Positions 1-9,782 of a stretch of 64,000 nucleotides of DNA are shown piece after piece. The stretch covers positions 449,996,287 to 450,060,286 of the forward strand of contig CM062296.1 in assembly GCA_031216915.1 (NCBI GenBank). The letters run 5' to 3'. The translations under genes and the position numbers were made by a program. Origin of the DNA: Pictodentalium vernedei (Eukaryota > Mollusca > Scaphopoda > Dentaliida > Dentaliidae). Within the stretch, counting starts at the first letter, position 1. Every line of letters begins with the position of its first letter. The notes under the pieces are model-generated. The model was not told where the DNA came from, did no database searches, and was given only the letters and a program-made list of their open reading frames with translations.

Positions 1-1235
1 CATTTGTAATGTAGTCGGGGATGGGTACTTGGCTCTTAAATAGGACTAGCTTGAGAGTCTTCCACCACTCAGATGAGGTTGTGGTGGAAGAGTTTAGGGT
101 ATTGTCAATTTTCGTGAAGTAATTCTGTTTGAATTTACGAACCGCAGAGACAACTTCATTTCTTTTCATTCTGTATTTTTCCCATGATTGTGGACTGTTT
201 TTAGCTTTGGCTATATGGTGGAGGCGTTTTCTTTGTCGAATCAGTCTTCTTAAACTGTTGTGCAGCCATTTAGGTTGGTCGGGCCTAATAGTAGCTATTT
301 TGTGAGGTATGCACTTGTTATGCATTATTTAATATTATTTTGGAGAGTTCACCCACAGCGGACGTAATTTCACAACTGGTAAGCAAGTCAGACCAGTCGA
401 CTCGCCGCAGTTCCTTATTCATTTCTGGGAAGTCGCCCTTGTCATAAAACCAAACGAGGCGGCTGTGAGGGTTTCGTTGCTTTCTTACGTAGGTTGATTG
501 TTGCAGAAACTGGGCAGTGGTACCTAATAAAGTTCCACAAGAATGGGTCGCGGACTTCCGTCGAGGCAATTGGAAGATCATTGCTCACCAGGATTAGGTC
601 AATCAGGTGAGACATGGGATTTAATTGAAACGTCGATAGACCGTGCTACGGATGTTGGAACCAACAATGTCCTTCTGACAGGCGGCTTTAACGGCGATCA
701 GTCCAGAGGCTCTTGAGGCATTTACTAGTTTTCGTAATAGTATGTGGGCTCGTCCACGCAATTGTTTTAGATTAAACTGGGATGTGAGTTGAAGTAAATG
801 CCCCGAAGAGCCTCTGGACTGATCGTCGTTAAAGTCGCCTGTCAGTTGGACATTGTTGGTTCCAACATCCGTAGCACGGTCTATCGACGTTTCAATTAAA
901 TCCCATGTCTCACTATTAGCGTTTGGGGGCCTGTAAAGGACATCTACAAGAATCGAGCCCGTGGAGGTGTACACCTGCGCCCACATGCATTCAAGATTGG
1001 GAATATCCAGATCAGGGCGGGGTTTAAATGGTATACCATTTTTAAGGTACATAATTACACCGCCACCCCTTGATTCGCGGTCTTTTCGTAGGGGTGCTTG
1101 GAAGCCCGGGAGAAGAAGTTCATCGTTATTCACACCCCGGTCCAACCATGTTTCAGAGAAAGTGCACACATCATTTGGAAGAGCTTCACAGCTGAGGATG
1201 TCGATTATAGTAATAATAAGCAAAGCTGTTCCAGC
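1..1235 (-). pseudogene. LINE ORF2 fragment (endonuclease and linker toward RT)
   Basis: Minus-strand remains of a non-LTR retrotransposon ORF2 that runs off the left edge. Reading leftward from about 1235 there is an AP-endonuclease-like stretch: FSETWLD, then GGGV, YRPPNANSETWDLI and GDFNDDQSRGSSG near 800-870. From about 600 to 500 it continues with LILVSNDLP and later RLVWFYDKGDFPEMN. At 1-310 the linker before the reverse transcriptase is open (IRPDQPKWLHNSLRRLIR). The family is Jockey/CR1/L2-like by motif order. It is broken by an internal inverted duplication (608-912), by frame changes near 560-620, and by loss of the start of the endonuclease. The RT domain would lie outside the window. 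Confident as a LINE remnant, not as to clade. Confidence 0.82.
608..912. repeat. Inverted duplication inside the LINE endonuclease
   Basis: Arms at about 608-725 and 794-912 are inverted copies of each other with a few mismatches, separated by a loop of about 68 bp. The repeated segment is LINE coding sequence around the GDFN motif. Reading leftward, the LINE frame passes through the right arm and loop, then meets an inverted copy of itself before the remaining endonuclease sequence resumes near 607. Confidence 0.85.
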
Positions 1236-1661
1236 TGATAGGCTCTTCTTCTCTACTGGAGTATACTCCAGAAAAAAGGAACATGGCCAGATAGACGAAA
1301 AGTATTGCATATATAGATGGAAGCAGAGAATTCTGAAAGAACTCGAAATGGTAAAACTTGTCGGGTTTATTTGGGTAATTCTACGAATCGGGATATTCTA
1401 AGCCAGAAAATTACCCCTGTTCAATCGAACGCACCCCTTGTACCCCCTTGGTACTATAGCACTACGTGCTATACCGATAAAATGCGAATCCGTATCAAAT
1501 AAAGTCAATTTCGGTGATTTTGGGTGGATTTTGGTGATTTGGAGGGATTGTCGGGTTGTTTGTGGTAATTAGATTTACTCCGATTCAATCGAACATACCC
1601 TCCGAACATACGCCGTCCCATTGCAGAAAAATTGGGTAACATAGCAACCACGTGCTACCAT
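1236..1661. repeat. Unassigned spacer with a diverged direct repeat
   Basis: No gene is recognised. Two similar blocks occur near 1405-1475 and 1575-1655: each has a TTCAATCGAAC-type string followed by an ATAGCA...ACGTGCTA palindrome-like motif. The similarity is visible but diverged, and the spacing is about 170-190 bp. Confidence 0.4.
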
Positions 1662-1860
1662 AGAAACCAAGATAGCGGCCCCCAGTATACAAAATGGACG
1701 ACGGAAACACGTATCAACCTAACAACACGCGCTGCGCATGCGCACTAACACCACGTATCATTATGGGGATGACGTCACAAGATGGCCGCTCACGCGGGTT
1801 ACCATGACAACACCACATGCCGCCACTAGGTCACGTGACATGACGTCACTTCCGGGGTCC
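1662..1860. promoter_or_regulatory. Dense cluster of promoter-type transcription factor motifs
   Basis: Within 200 bp are a perfect NRF1-like site TGCGCATGCGCA (1733-1744), two perfect CRE sites TGACGTCA (1770-1777 and 1841-1848), a YY1-like AAGATGGCCGC (1779-1789) with a weaker relative near 1664-1675, a USF-type E-box GGTCACGTGAC (1829-1839) and an ETS-like CACTTCCGG next to the second CRE. This combination is known from TATA-less housekeeping promoters. No TATA box or adjacent host gene was seen, so a retrotransposon 5' region is equally possible. Confidence 0.5.
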
Positions 1861-2269
1861 TGCACCGGGGTCCTGCCAATTATACCTCAAACATAAGAGA
1901 CATACTACTAGTAGAGACACCCCTCCCGGCCACGAAAAGGACGAAAGTTGGCTGGAGGGACGGTCTGTTTGTTCAATGCCTGGTGGTGCCTAGCAAGTGG
2001 ACTCGCCCCGTTTGGTTGATTCGGTCCAGAGGTAAATAAATAAGCCGGCCCGTACCCAGGGCAAGGTTTTTTTTGTGGGGGGGGGGGGGGGGGGTCGTAA
2101 AACTTTCTTGTGGTATGATTGGTTATTAGTCAGTGACGGGCCAACATCAACACATACAATTATTCATATCAAAAGAGACCTGAGGTGGACTAACCTTACC
2201 TCATATATAATTTTGCCAAGTATTGGGGGGGGGGGGGCAGGACCCCCTCCCCTTGCTGTACGGGCCTAA
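1861..2269. other. No gene; two long G tracts
   Basis: No coding sequence is recognised. A G homopolymer of about 18 bases begins at 2077 and another of about 12 at 2226. Both could form G-quadruplexes or reflect sequencing slippage. Confidence 0.5.
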
Positions 2270-2680
2270 AGCTCGCTCCAGTGAGAGGTCACAAGCCATG
2301 TTCACGAGACAAGACTGAGAATTTCGGTTAAGAGAGAGAACAAGAAATTTTTATTATTATTATTATTTTACAACTGACCTGACATCTGCCATCCGAGTTG
2401 GATAGAGGCTAATTGAACTTAGTTTCAATGTCAGCTATTTGAGATGGGGTTACTATTCATTCAACCCGTTCACTTTTCAATTCAGCAAAGGTGACCCCAT
2501 CAAGCGTTCAGGTGTCAGGAACATTTTACTTTCCTAAGAGACTAGCTCTCGGAGCTATTGCAGCTCGTGTTTTGTAAGGTCCCAATTCAGATAAATTCAC
2601 CTCTCACTTGCACAAGTGTATTATGGTCACATTCGTTGTCCCCAAAACACCGCCCAAGGCTACCCTCCAGAACAAACTTA
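2270..2680 (-). pseudogene. LINE ORF1 C-terminal fragment, second tandem copy
   Basis: A diverged direct copy of the neighbouring 2683-3102 segment. On the minus strand it reads through stops as NLSELGPYKTRAAIAPR and TLDGVTFAELKSERV. This matches the same region of the intact-looking neighbour (LNEDLTQTRPSIARR, SFDGVIFVKIKRERV), the C-terminal nucleic-acid-binding part of LINE ORF1 proteins. The copy carries stops and an ATT microsatellite near 2352. It is either a local tandem duplication of the ORF1 3' end or a second insertion. Confidence 0.65.
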
Positions 2681-2682
2681 TT

Positions 2683-3102
2683 TAGCTCGCTCCGGCGAGG
2701 GGCCACCGGCCGTGTCCTCGAGACAAAAAATGAAAGTGACAGATATTCGAAAGAAGATGTTTTATTTCTGCAAGTGATTCAGCTGTCCGAGCTGTAGAAA
2801 CTCTAAATGAGCTTGCTTTCTAGGTCAGCCATTTGGGGTGGGCTTAATATTCTTTGGACCCGTTCTCTTTTTATTTTAACAAAGATGACCCCATCGAATG
2901 ACCAGGTATCAATAATTTTCTTTTCCTTTTTTAAGAGTCTAGATCTCCGGGCTATTGAAGGTCGTGTTTGGGTAAGGTCTTCATTAAGATAAATTCTCTG
3001 TGGAGCCGTGCTCCCACCTCCACGAATTGTTGGGCTGACATTTTTCAGCTGTGTTCGGGCACGGTACAGCTTATTTCTTACCCTGTAACTTGTCAGGCGA
3101 AA
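2683..3102 (-). pseudogene. LINE ORF1 C-terminal half, separated by Tc1 insertion
   Basis: Minus-strand frame from the Tc1 insertion point to a stop near 2806. It contains SYRVRNKLYRARTQLKN, then IYLNEDLTQTRPSIARRSR, then DTWSFDGVIFVKIKRERV. This is the conserved C-terminal domain of LINE ORF1 proteins that follows a coiled coil and an RRM-like fold. The N-terminal half lies on the other side of the Tc1-like element (4607-5088). When the element and one TA are disregarded, the frame runs from one half into the other without a stop. Confidence 0.8.
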
Positions 3103-3104
3103 TA

Positions 3105-4606
3105 TACTCTCCCAAAAAAGAAAGTGTGCATGCTAAAAAATAACACTAAAAAAAGATATATATCATTTTCATTCATGGAAATTTTATTCAATCACAGATA
3201 AATCAATCTGTGATCAACACGAGAAATTTCATTACGCTACGACGAATACTCTTGGTGCCATGGAGAGTCAAAGACACTAAGGGTCAAACACAAAAGTCAC
3301 ACACTCAATATCTGGTATGACCTCCGTCTGCATCGACTACTGCTGTGCATCTACGCCTCATGGAAGCGAACAAGTCAGCATGGAAGTGTTGTGGGATGTT
3401 GTTCCATATTCTGATAAGCTGTCTTTGGGGTTCCACAAGCGTTGACGGTGCATGGGGAAGCCGGCGTAGCTGGCGTTTCATTTCGTCCCATACGTGCTCA
3501 ATGGGTGAGATATCGGGCGAATTTGCGGGCCAGGGAAGAACATCCACTTGTTGTTGCTGCAGATACTGTTGAAGAACACGAGCTGCGTGGGGTCGGGCGT
3601 TGTCCTGCTGTAGAATGACGCCGGGGCCGTGACGTTGCAGAAATGGGACAACAACAGGTGTAAGCACTTCAACACGATATCTGGCTGCATTGAGATTGCC
3701 ATCAATAATGACCAGCTCAGTTCTGTTACGGGCAGTGATGCCACCCCACACCATGGGAGACCCTCCACGACACATGGATCTGCGTAGCGTTCGTTTCGAC
3801 GTCTGTGCACTCCCCGGCGGCCATCTGATGATGAAAGATGGAAACGACATTCATCTGTGAATAAAACACGTCGCCACCAGCGTAAGGGATGCCTGAGATG
3901 TTGTCTACACCACTGCAGTCGAGCACGACGATGACGTAACGTCAAAATCGGACGAATTGCAGGTGTTCGAGGACGTAAGCCGCATTCTCTCAGCCTGTTG
4001 ATTACTGTTTGAGGATGTATCCGTCTCAGGTTAGGGATGTTCCTGGCTGTCGTCGTTGCCGTTTGTTGCCGGTTCCGGAGATGGACGACACGGATATACC
4101 GATCTTGTGCGGGGGTGGTAACTCGGGGTCTCCCGGAGCGGGGTCGGTCTCGAACGTCATCATGTTGTGCATGTCGATGGACTAGCCTGTCTACAGTGTT
4201 ACGATGGCAGTTCAAATGCTGGGAAACCTCTCTGTGTGTTCTGCCAGCTCTAATCATACCCAGGGCAAGGAGACGTTGATTCATTGTCAATCTTGGCATG
4301 CTAACGTGGAGTCGTTTTAACAGCAGCGCAAATTTGAATGTGAACGATAGGAAGGCCTTACTTTAGTGTTTAAATACCCAAGGATTCACACTGCTGCATG
4401 AATTTTCAGACTCTCCACGTGCAAAACATGCCTTTTCACAAACGTGCAGCACGTCATTTAACGTTAATGCAATTTTAACGGGGAAAGCTGTTTTTGTGTT
4501 CAATATAACTTATTCATGAACAGGTTAACACTCTTTACACCTACGAAATTATTTTGTTGGAGTTTGATCAATTTCTGCAATGCACACTTTCTTTTTTGGG
4601 CGAGTA
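3105..4606 (-). mobile_element. Tc1/mariner-like transposon with TIRs and TA duplication
   Basis: About 1.5 kb element. Its terminal inverted repeats are about 27 bp: TACTCTCCCAAAAAAG at the left end (from 3105), and the inverse of TACTCGCCCAAAAAAG at the right end (to 4606), with one mismatch. TA dinucleotides flank it at 3103-3104 and 4607-4608, the expected Tc1/mariner target duplication. It encodes a transposase on the minus strand and sits inside LINE ORF1, so it is younger than that LINE. TIR homology stops after about 27 bp, short for Tc1 elements. Confidence 0.88.
3305..4299 (-). pseudogene. Tc1-like DD34E transposase, one frameshift
   Basis: Cut-and-paste transposase of the Tc1 group, about 330 residues if read through. 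The start is the ATG at 4299 (MPRLTMNQRLL). An N-terminal helix-turn-helix DNA-binding region (residues about 10-110, with the GRPR linker motif RSGRPR) is followed by the DDE catalytic domain. VLFTDECRF holds the first Asp, QDNARPH the second, and SPDISPIEHVWDE the Glu. There are 34 residues between second Asp and Glu, the Tc1 spacing. The frame changes once near 3761-3766, at the glycine-rich GSPMVWGG motif, consistent with loss of one base. No other stop was seen, so inactivation looks recent. It shares its strand with the host LINE. Confidence 0.9.
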
Positions 4607-5088
4607 TATAATTGGCGTGTTGGGCGCATTATTCCTCGGACCAACGCGGTGGCTTCTGGAGATTTCGTCCAACGATAGGTCACACCAATCTTACGAGAAG
4701 TTTCAATGATTATATCATCAGTGTTTTCATTGAGCTGTTCGGGAATGCCTGATAGTCTAAGACTAGTGCGTCTCCCGTACTGTTCCTGATCATCAATACG
4801 ATCTTCCAGGAGGGTGATTTTTTTGTCACGATCATCAAGTTGAGTTTTCAGCTCTTCTATAGTCTGTTCGGCTTTTGATAAGCGTTCGTCATTGGCTCTA
4901 TTTATGATCATGACAAGAAGATCCTGTATTGAGTCATCTTTCAACAGATCGGTGAAATCCTCTTTAAGAAAAGAAATGAAAGGGCGCCCAGCCCTCTGAC
5001 TAACAGCTTGAGGAGAGAGGTCGCGTTCGTAGTCAAAATCAGAAAGTGTGTCATCATTATCGTCTTTTCCCTCCAACAAAACTTCCAT
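4607..5088 (-). pseudogene. LINE ORF1 N-terminal half (coiled coil, RRM-like start)
   Basis: The ATG at 5088 opens an acidic N-terminus, then an amphipathic coiled coil (residues about 65-100, with RLSKAEQTIEELKTQLDDRD), then the RRM-like entry DDQEQYGRRTSLRLSGIPE and NTDDIIIE. This is the layout of L1/CR1-type ORF1 proteins, RNA-binding partners of LINE reverse transcription. Downstream of about 4665 the natural frame shifts once (SHRVG motif in another frame), then meets the Tc1-like element at 4606. The C-terminal half is at 2683-3102. Sure as an ORF1, less sure of the clade. Confidence 0.82.
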
Positions 5089-6215
5089 CGCTTCTTGGGA
5101 ACCTTTTTTTCTTTTCCTTTTTTTAATTAACTAAACACCCGGCCATCACCACTGGAGCCGTACGCTTGCCGTGTCCTGCCATCGCCGCCATTATCAAATC
5201 CTCATTTTTGCTTTTCTTTTTAATTGCCTGGTTATTTTTGTGAAAATTCTAAGTAGGTTTATCTCCTATAACAGTACGTAAACTAAGTTTTTCGAAATTC
5301 TTCCGGTCATTTTGAAAAAAAGTTTCAAAATGTTGCCTCAGTTGTCATATACGGTGTTTTTTGCACAATCGGAAGAAGAGATAGTCTGAGTAAAATTTTC
5401 GGGAAAATATTTTTTACACTGGGTTTGTCTGTCTACTGTTTCGACAACAACGCTTTCACGAGTTTCATTTTATAATAGAAAGTTAGTTTGTGTCTTGGTA
5501 CTCACATTGCAATGTGTCTTCTCGTCCTTCGCGACGTTAACTTTCACGATGCGTTCACTTTCTAAGTATTGTTTCCTTGTGTTGTCGCACGTGGTCGATT
5601 GCTGCTCACCCCCCCCCTCCCACACCCGCCCCCTTCATGGAAGATGTCGTTCCAGCTATGCTTTTGACCTTTGTTTGTTTACTTGTTTGTTCCCGAAAAG
5701 CTTATTCCATATGAACGACACAGAAAAGGAAGCTTCATTTTCTTGGATTCTCAGCGACAGTGACATATTTATCGCATTCAAACTTCTGATGAGCACTTTA
5801 ACATGTTCTGGATTCGATTCATTTTTTTATGATTGTGACTTGGCTCAACAGTTAGACTGACCTGATTTTACACCACCAAATGTCGTCAAGAGTAAAACCG
5901 TGGGGAAATTATCTCACTAAAATCGCTGGTCGACTTTAAACATTTATTTACAAGCAATGGCAGTAAACTGCGGTACTTCTGCCCATGCGTCAGTAAGCAG
6001 ACTACTGATTTCAAGAAAATAACATTATGTACAAAACAGTTACTCAGAACAACGGGGGATAAACATAACTCCTAAAGAGTAATTTAACCTTTTTTTCAAC
6101 TACAAAATTTGCCAGTCACTACAAGAATTAACCCTTGTGCTTTCATTCTATAATATTAAAATACACCGTGAAATATTTGTCCTTCGGAATTTATCATGAA
6201 AACCACCCTACAACA
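5089..6215. other. No gene recognised; possible LINE 5' region
   Basis: The stretch just upstream of ORF1 may be the LINE 5' untranslated region. The rest is A+T-rich with a C-rich tract at about 5610-5635. A 121-codon plus-strand open frame at 5495-5860 has no recognisable domain and was not accepted. Confidence 0.4.
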
Positions 6216-6824
6216 TAGGCCCTGCGAAGTTTCGAGATTCGATTCGATTTCGAATCTTAAGTTGGTATTCGGTTCGATTCGAAATCGACTGTTCGATTCG
6301 TTTTCCTTCGAATCTTTTAACTCGAATTTAGCTTCGTATCAGTCATCCTTGTCGTCTCAAAAAACGTAGGGCTGAGATAGAAACTGTACATAATTAATGT
6401 TGAATATAAAGACTGAGTTTAATTTCCACTGCATTAACATAAAAAGCATTTGTACCCACTCCACCATCCATGCTAATTCTAGTTTCACTAGTGAATGCCA
6501 CTGCTGAAAGCAAATTTAATGTTCCTAAGCAATATAGACGATGAGCTCACGGTTGCTAACGGCTAGCTCCATGCAGAACCTAGTACAGGATTCTCGCATA
6601 AGTTTCTGTTATTAAACAAAAATCCTCACTGGGAAATAATCCAACTACATCAACAAGGCATGCCTTCGACGAAGGTCTTGATGATTTAAGTGGAATATTT
6701 TATTTATTTGATCAGTCGGGACTTCAAGAGGGCCGTATTCGATTCGAGGTTCGATTCTTTTTCGAATAATAGACTCGATTCGATTCGAGATTCGAATCGA
6801 AAATATGTGATTCGCAGGGCCCTA
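6216..6824. mobile_element. hAT-like non-autonomous element
   Basis: Ends are near-inverse: TAGGCCCTGCGAA at 6216 and TTCGCAGGGCCCTA ending at 6824. Both are followed inward by runs of ATTCGATTCGA-type subterminal repeats in inverse orientation, typical of hAT elements. The flanking 8-mers CTACAACA (6208-6215) and CAATAACA (6825-6832) agree at 6 of 8 positions and may be an aged 8-bp target duplication. No transposase is encoded. Confidence 0.75.
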
Positions 6825-6901
6825 CAATAACACTTTTATAAGAAAACATTCTTATGAGTCTGAAAAATCCATTTATATTCTACTGAAAGGTCAAAATTAT
6901 A

Positions 6902-7142
6902 TTAGCCCTTTGAACCCTGGTTGGTATCTTCCATATCAGTTTAATGACAGCAACTGCTGGAGTACATATTCATAATTTAGGGGTAAACCAATTAATAGTT
7001 TCAACGTGCAGCCTTGTGGCTGCACGTTTAAAATATTAATTGGTCTACCACACATATGTACTTAGCATACATCCTATTTAATGAAATTATGACGTATCAT
7101 GTTCCTGGACGAAAAAAGGGCCGCTTGGGTTCAAAGGGCTAA
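6902..7142. mobile_element. TTAA-type MITE, family E, with central hairpin
   Basis: Perfect 16-bp inverted ends TTAGCCCTTTGAACCC and GGGTTCAAAGGGCTAA bound 241 bp. The centre has a hairpin, GTGCAGCC...GGCTGCAC (about 7006-7025). An inverted relative lies at about 20140-20382 and keeps TTAA at its intact end, which suggests piggyBac-like mobilisation. Confidence 0.75.
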
Positions 7143-7199
7143 AGGATAAACACACTGTTTTGAATCCTAATGTCCACGTACCGAGACTTTGACTATATA

Positions 7200-7340
7200 A
7201 GTTATCTCGGGTAACATCCAGGGTACATGGAGATTTAATACTTGGATGTCGGTTTTCAACCATGAGGCGCAAGCCGAATGGTTGAAAAGGAGACATCCAG
7301 GTATTAAATCTCCATGTACCCTGGATGTTGCCCGAGATAA
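7200..7340. repeat. Long palindrome with nested inner hairpin
   Basis: Arms of about 49 bp (7201-7249 and 7291-7339) are nearly perfect inverse copies, beginning TTATCTCGGGTAACATCC. The spacer itself contains a smaller inverted pair, TTTTCAACCAT and ATGGTTGAAAA. Confidence 0.9.
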
Positions 7341-8472
7341 CGATTTTGTCCCGCCTCCTAACACAGAATTAATGCCGAGATGTAAAATATGATCCCACAT
7401 TAAGACTCAGGCGACGAGGTTTAAACCCCACACTGGGGGTTTGAACCAAACAGCGTAACAGACGTCACAGCAAAACTATACATAGACCGCGTCTATTTCC
7501 GAATCGTTGTTTATAAACCAGGTCACACATGGCGAAGTTTTTCACTTTGATGAATTTGAATTCGTTGAAACAGTTTTAAAACTGTGTAAATTCAGCCTTC
7601 CGAAGTGTACTGTATTTCCATGGAACAAGCTTCAGCATGTTAGATGTGTTGTGTTGTGTGTTTTATTCATGTCTTTGGGAGAATAGCTTAAATGTTCACT
7701 TAAAACGACGCTGGACATCGTGGAACATGGAAGGTGACATTTTGAATTTCGGGAACGATGTCTCACAATTTCAGACTCCACTTGCGTTTAAACTTGAAGA
7801 CTTTGAATTGAGCCGCAGTCATTGAATTTTGTAAAAAGTAGGTGGAATTAATAGCATACATTTCTACGCTGACCATCGGAAACCGCAAAACAAATTATGA
7901 AGTGCGCCGAGATTTAATGCCCTGGTAATGTTAATTTGTTGTTGACACCAAGTCTTACAGTAGTTACACTGACTGTGCCAGTATATTTGCCCGCCGTGGA
8001 TTTCCAACTTTTACCTCAGTTTGGCTCCAAAACCCTCACTGAAATTGTGACCCTCATTGAAAAAAAACTTTATGGCCGGGATTTACCTCGTTACAATTTA
8101 ATTAACAGTTCTAATAGGAGTTTCTGCAATCGATGTGACCCAGTCGGGTCAAAGGTTATTTTTATCACCTGGATGTTTCTCGAGTTACAAACGGGGAACA
8201 ACGGCGCGCGCTCTTATCACCCGTATGTTTGAAGATAGTCGATACCATGGCTATTTGTCTCAGTCACGTTGATCAATCAGAAGACGCGATGCATACTGAT
8301 ACAGGGACAATGCTTCTTATCCCTTCGTAGAAAAGCTGAAGTATTATGTCCAGGTAAAACACACCTTTGCAAATATGTTTTAGGATAACTCTTTCTCTGT
8401 CTCTCCCCCCCTCTCTCTCTTCTTTATGTCGTCCCAAATGAGCTGTGAGAATTATCTCTTTGCCAGCTGCAG
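7341..8472. other. No convincing gene
   Basis: Contains short open frames at 7637-7825 and 7936-8232 without recognisable domains, and a CT-rich tract at about 8391-8425 that could be a polypyrimidine tract ahead of the exon candidate at 8473. Confidence 0.35.
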
Positions 8473-8588
8473 TCAGACTTTCTTACCCAGTACAGCAATG
8501 CCCAGTTGCCTAGAAATTGGGACTTGTTAACAAAAAAGACCCCGAAACAGGATCAGACCACGGATGAAGGATATCTCAATGCTACACT
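8473..8588 (+). CDS. Candidate internal exon, unknown secreted-type protein
   Basis: A 116-bp open stretch preceded by a pyrimidine-rich tract and CAG (AG at 8471-8472) and followed by GT at 8589. The translation contains SDFLTQYSNAQLPRNWDLL and DQTTDEGYLNATL. Its composition looks like structured protein and it has one N-glycosylation sequon (NAT). The family is not recognised. The splice phase implied by this donor does not match the most protein-like frame of the next candidate (8675-8881), which weakens the pair. It may be a fossil gene fragment. Confidence 0.25.
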
Positions 8589-8603
8589 GTATTGAATTTT
8601 TCA

Positions 8604-8607
8604 TCAT

Positions 8608-8650
<43 letters not shown>

Positions 8651-8655
8651 TTTTA
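8604..8655. repeat. TTTA microsatellite
   Basis: About twelve TTTA units. It lies in the presumed intron between the two exon candidates and resembles the tail of the SINE family seen elsewhere (compare 59692-59768 on the other strand). Confidence 0.9.
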
Positions 8656-8674
8656 AGTTCATTTGTTTTACAAG

Positions 8675-8881
8675 GATTGGAGAGCAAGTTATGCAACTTA
8701 TATTAACGCCTCTTCTTGGCCCAATGGCGCAGGTGTGTGGGATGACCTTCATGGCGGCAACTTCGTGGCCTCGCTCTTCTCGAATACTACGAATGGATCT
8801 TTAGCCTGCACGGAGTATGTCTCTCTGTGCAACTCGGGACAACCATTTTACGTCCCCACCCGATGGGATGATACGCTGTGA
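8675..8881 (+). CDS. Candidate exon, unknown secreted-type protein
   Basis: Open from an AG acceptor-like site (8673-8674, after a T-rich run) to a TGA at 8879-8881. It translates as about 68 residues with WRASYATYINASSWPNGAG, VWDDLHGGNFVASLF, two further sequons in NTTNGS, and ACTEYVSLCNSGQPFYVP. It has two cysteines, four tryptophans and balanced composition, and its codons look less random than the flanks. I do not recognise the family. A host exon, a gene relic, or chance are all possible. Confidence 0.3.
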   Translation, partial: DWRASYATYINASSWPNGAGVWDDLHGGNFVASLFSNTTNGSLACTEYVSLCNSGQPFYVPTRWDDTL

Positions 8882-8889
8882 CAGCATCA

Positions 8890-9531
8890 ACCACACCATT
8901 GATGCTGACAGAGAGTGTTTTATACAGAAGCCATTAATTGATTTGATGAAAAATTCCTGAACATAATTAGCAGATTAAGAGTAAAATATTTGGAATTTCC
9001 TCGTATCGATGCAAAATGTGTGTTTGAAGATAAAAACTTATTTTTGAGAAAAGAATGAACTATATGCCCGCACTATTAAACGAGGTCACTTTTTCAATCT
9101 CCGATGAGATCTTTAGAAGCATAATAGGTTCCCCCAAACAGCCATTTCACCCACTTTAGAACGGAAGCAAAGATAATGCCAATGATGACCAGACAACAAA
9201 AGTGACCCTATCATGTTAAGTGTCTCAAGAGACAACAGATAACAGGAATTACAAAATTATCATTGTAAGCACATACGGTACACAACGGTATTGTTCTGGA
9301 ATCATCAACCATTATACTTTATCTTGCGGTTACCGATATGTTGAAGTGAAAGAGAAAAAGTTCGTTTCTTCCTCTCGTTCTTTTCAGGGCACAATCCCTC
9401 GAGAACGCTCCTTTCGTTCTCGTTGTAGTTACGTAAAGTCCAGATTCATGCGAACGATCGACCGAACGGTTAACGAAATGGGTTTTTTTAGTCGAACTTT
9501 CAGCTAACAAAAGAGTCAAAATGTGTTTCTG
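8890..9531. other. No gene recognised
   Basis: Begins beside a small hairpin around ACAGCATCAAC/ATTGATGCTG (8880-8907). The remainder shows no coding or repeat structure that I can support. Confidence 0.4.
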
Positions 9532-9782
9532 TTAACCCTTTACCCAACGTAACGGCCAAAACCGGCCAGCGCTATTCCCAAATATCGCAAATTAATTTTC
9601 AATACATTTTCATTCTTTGTCTAAAAAACATAGGTTATGACCCCTCGTTGGAACGAGCTCTTCGAGCTCGTTCCAACGAGGTGTCATAACCTATGTTTTT
9701 GAGACAAAAAATGAAAAAAATTAGTTATTCAAGAATTTTTTTTGCAAGTGTCGTCTTCTTTTCATGTGAGGTAAAGGCTTAG
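9532..9782 (+). mobile_element. TTAA-type MITE, family A, copy 1
   Basis: Starts TTAACCCTTTACCCAACG and ends in a degraded GGTAAAGGCTTAG. The left side carries GGCCAAAACCGGCC. The centre is a long palindrome (about 9610-9715) running from TTTTGTCT through ATAGGTTATGACCCCTCG and GGAACGAGCTC to its inverse. The TTAA plus CCCTTT ends suggest piggyBac-type mobilisation. It has no coding capacity. Confidence 0.85.

Noticed and set aside
5495-5860. 121-codon plus-strand open frame
   Set aside because: No domain, no splice pattern, and it runs through a C-rich low-complexity tract.
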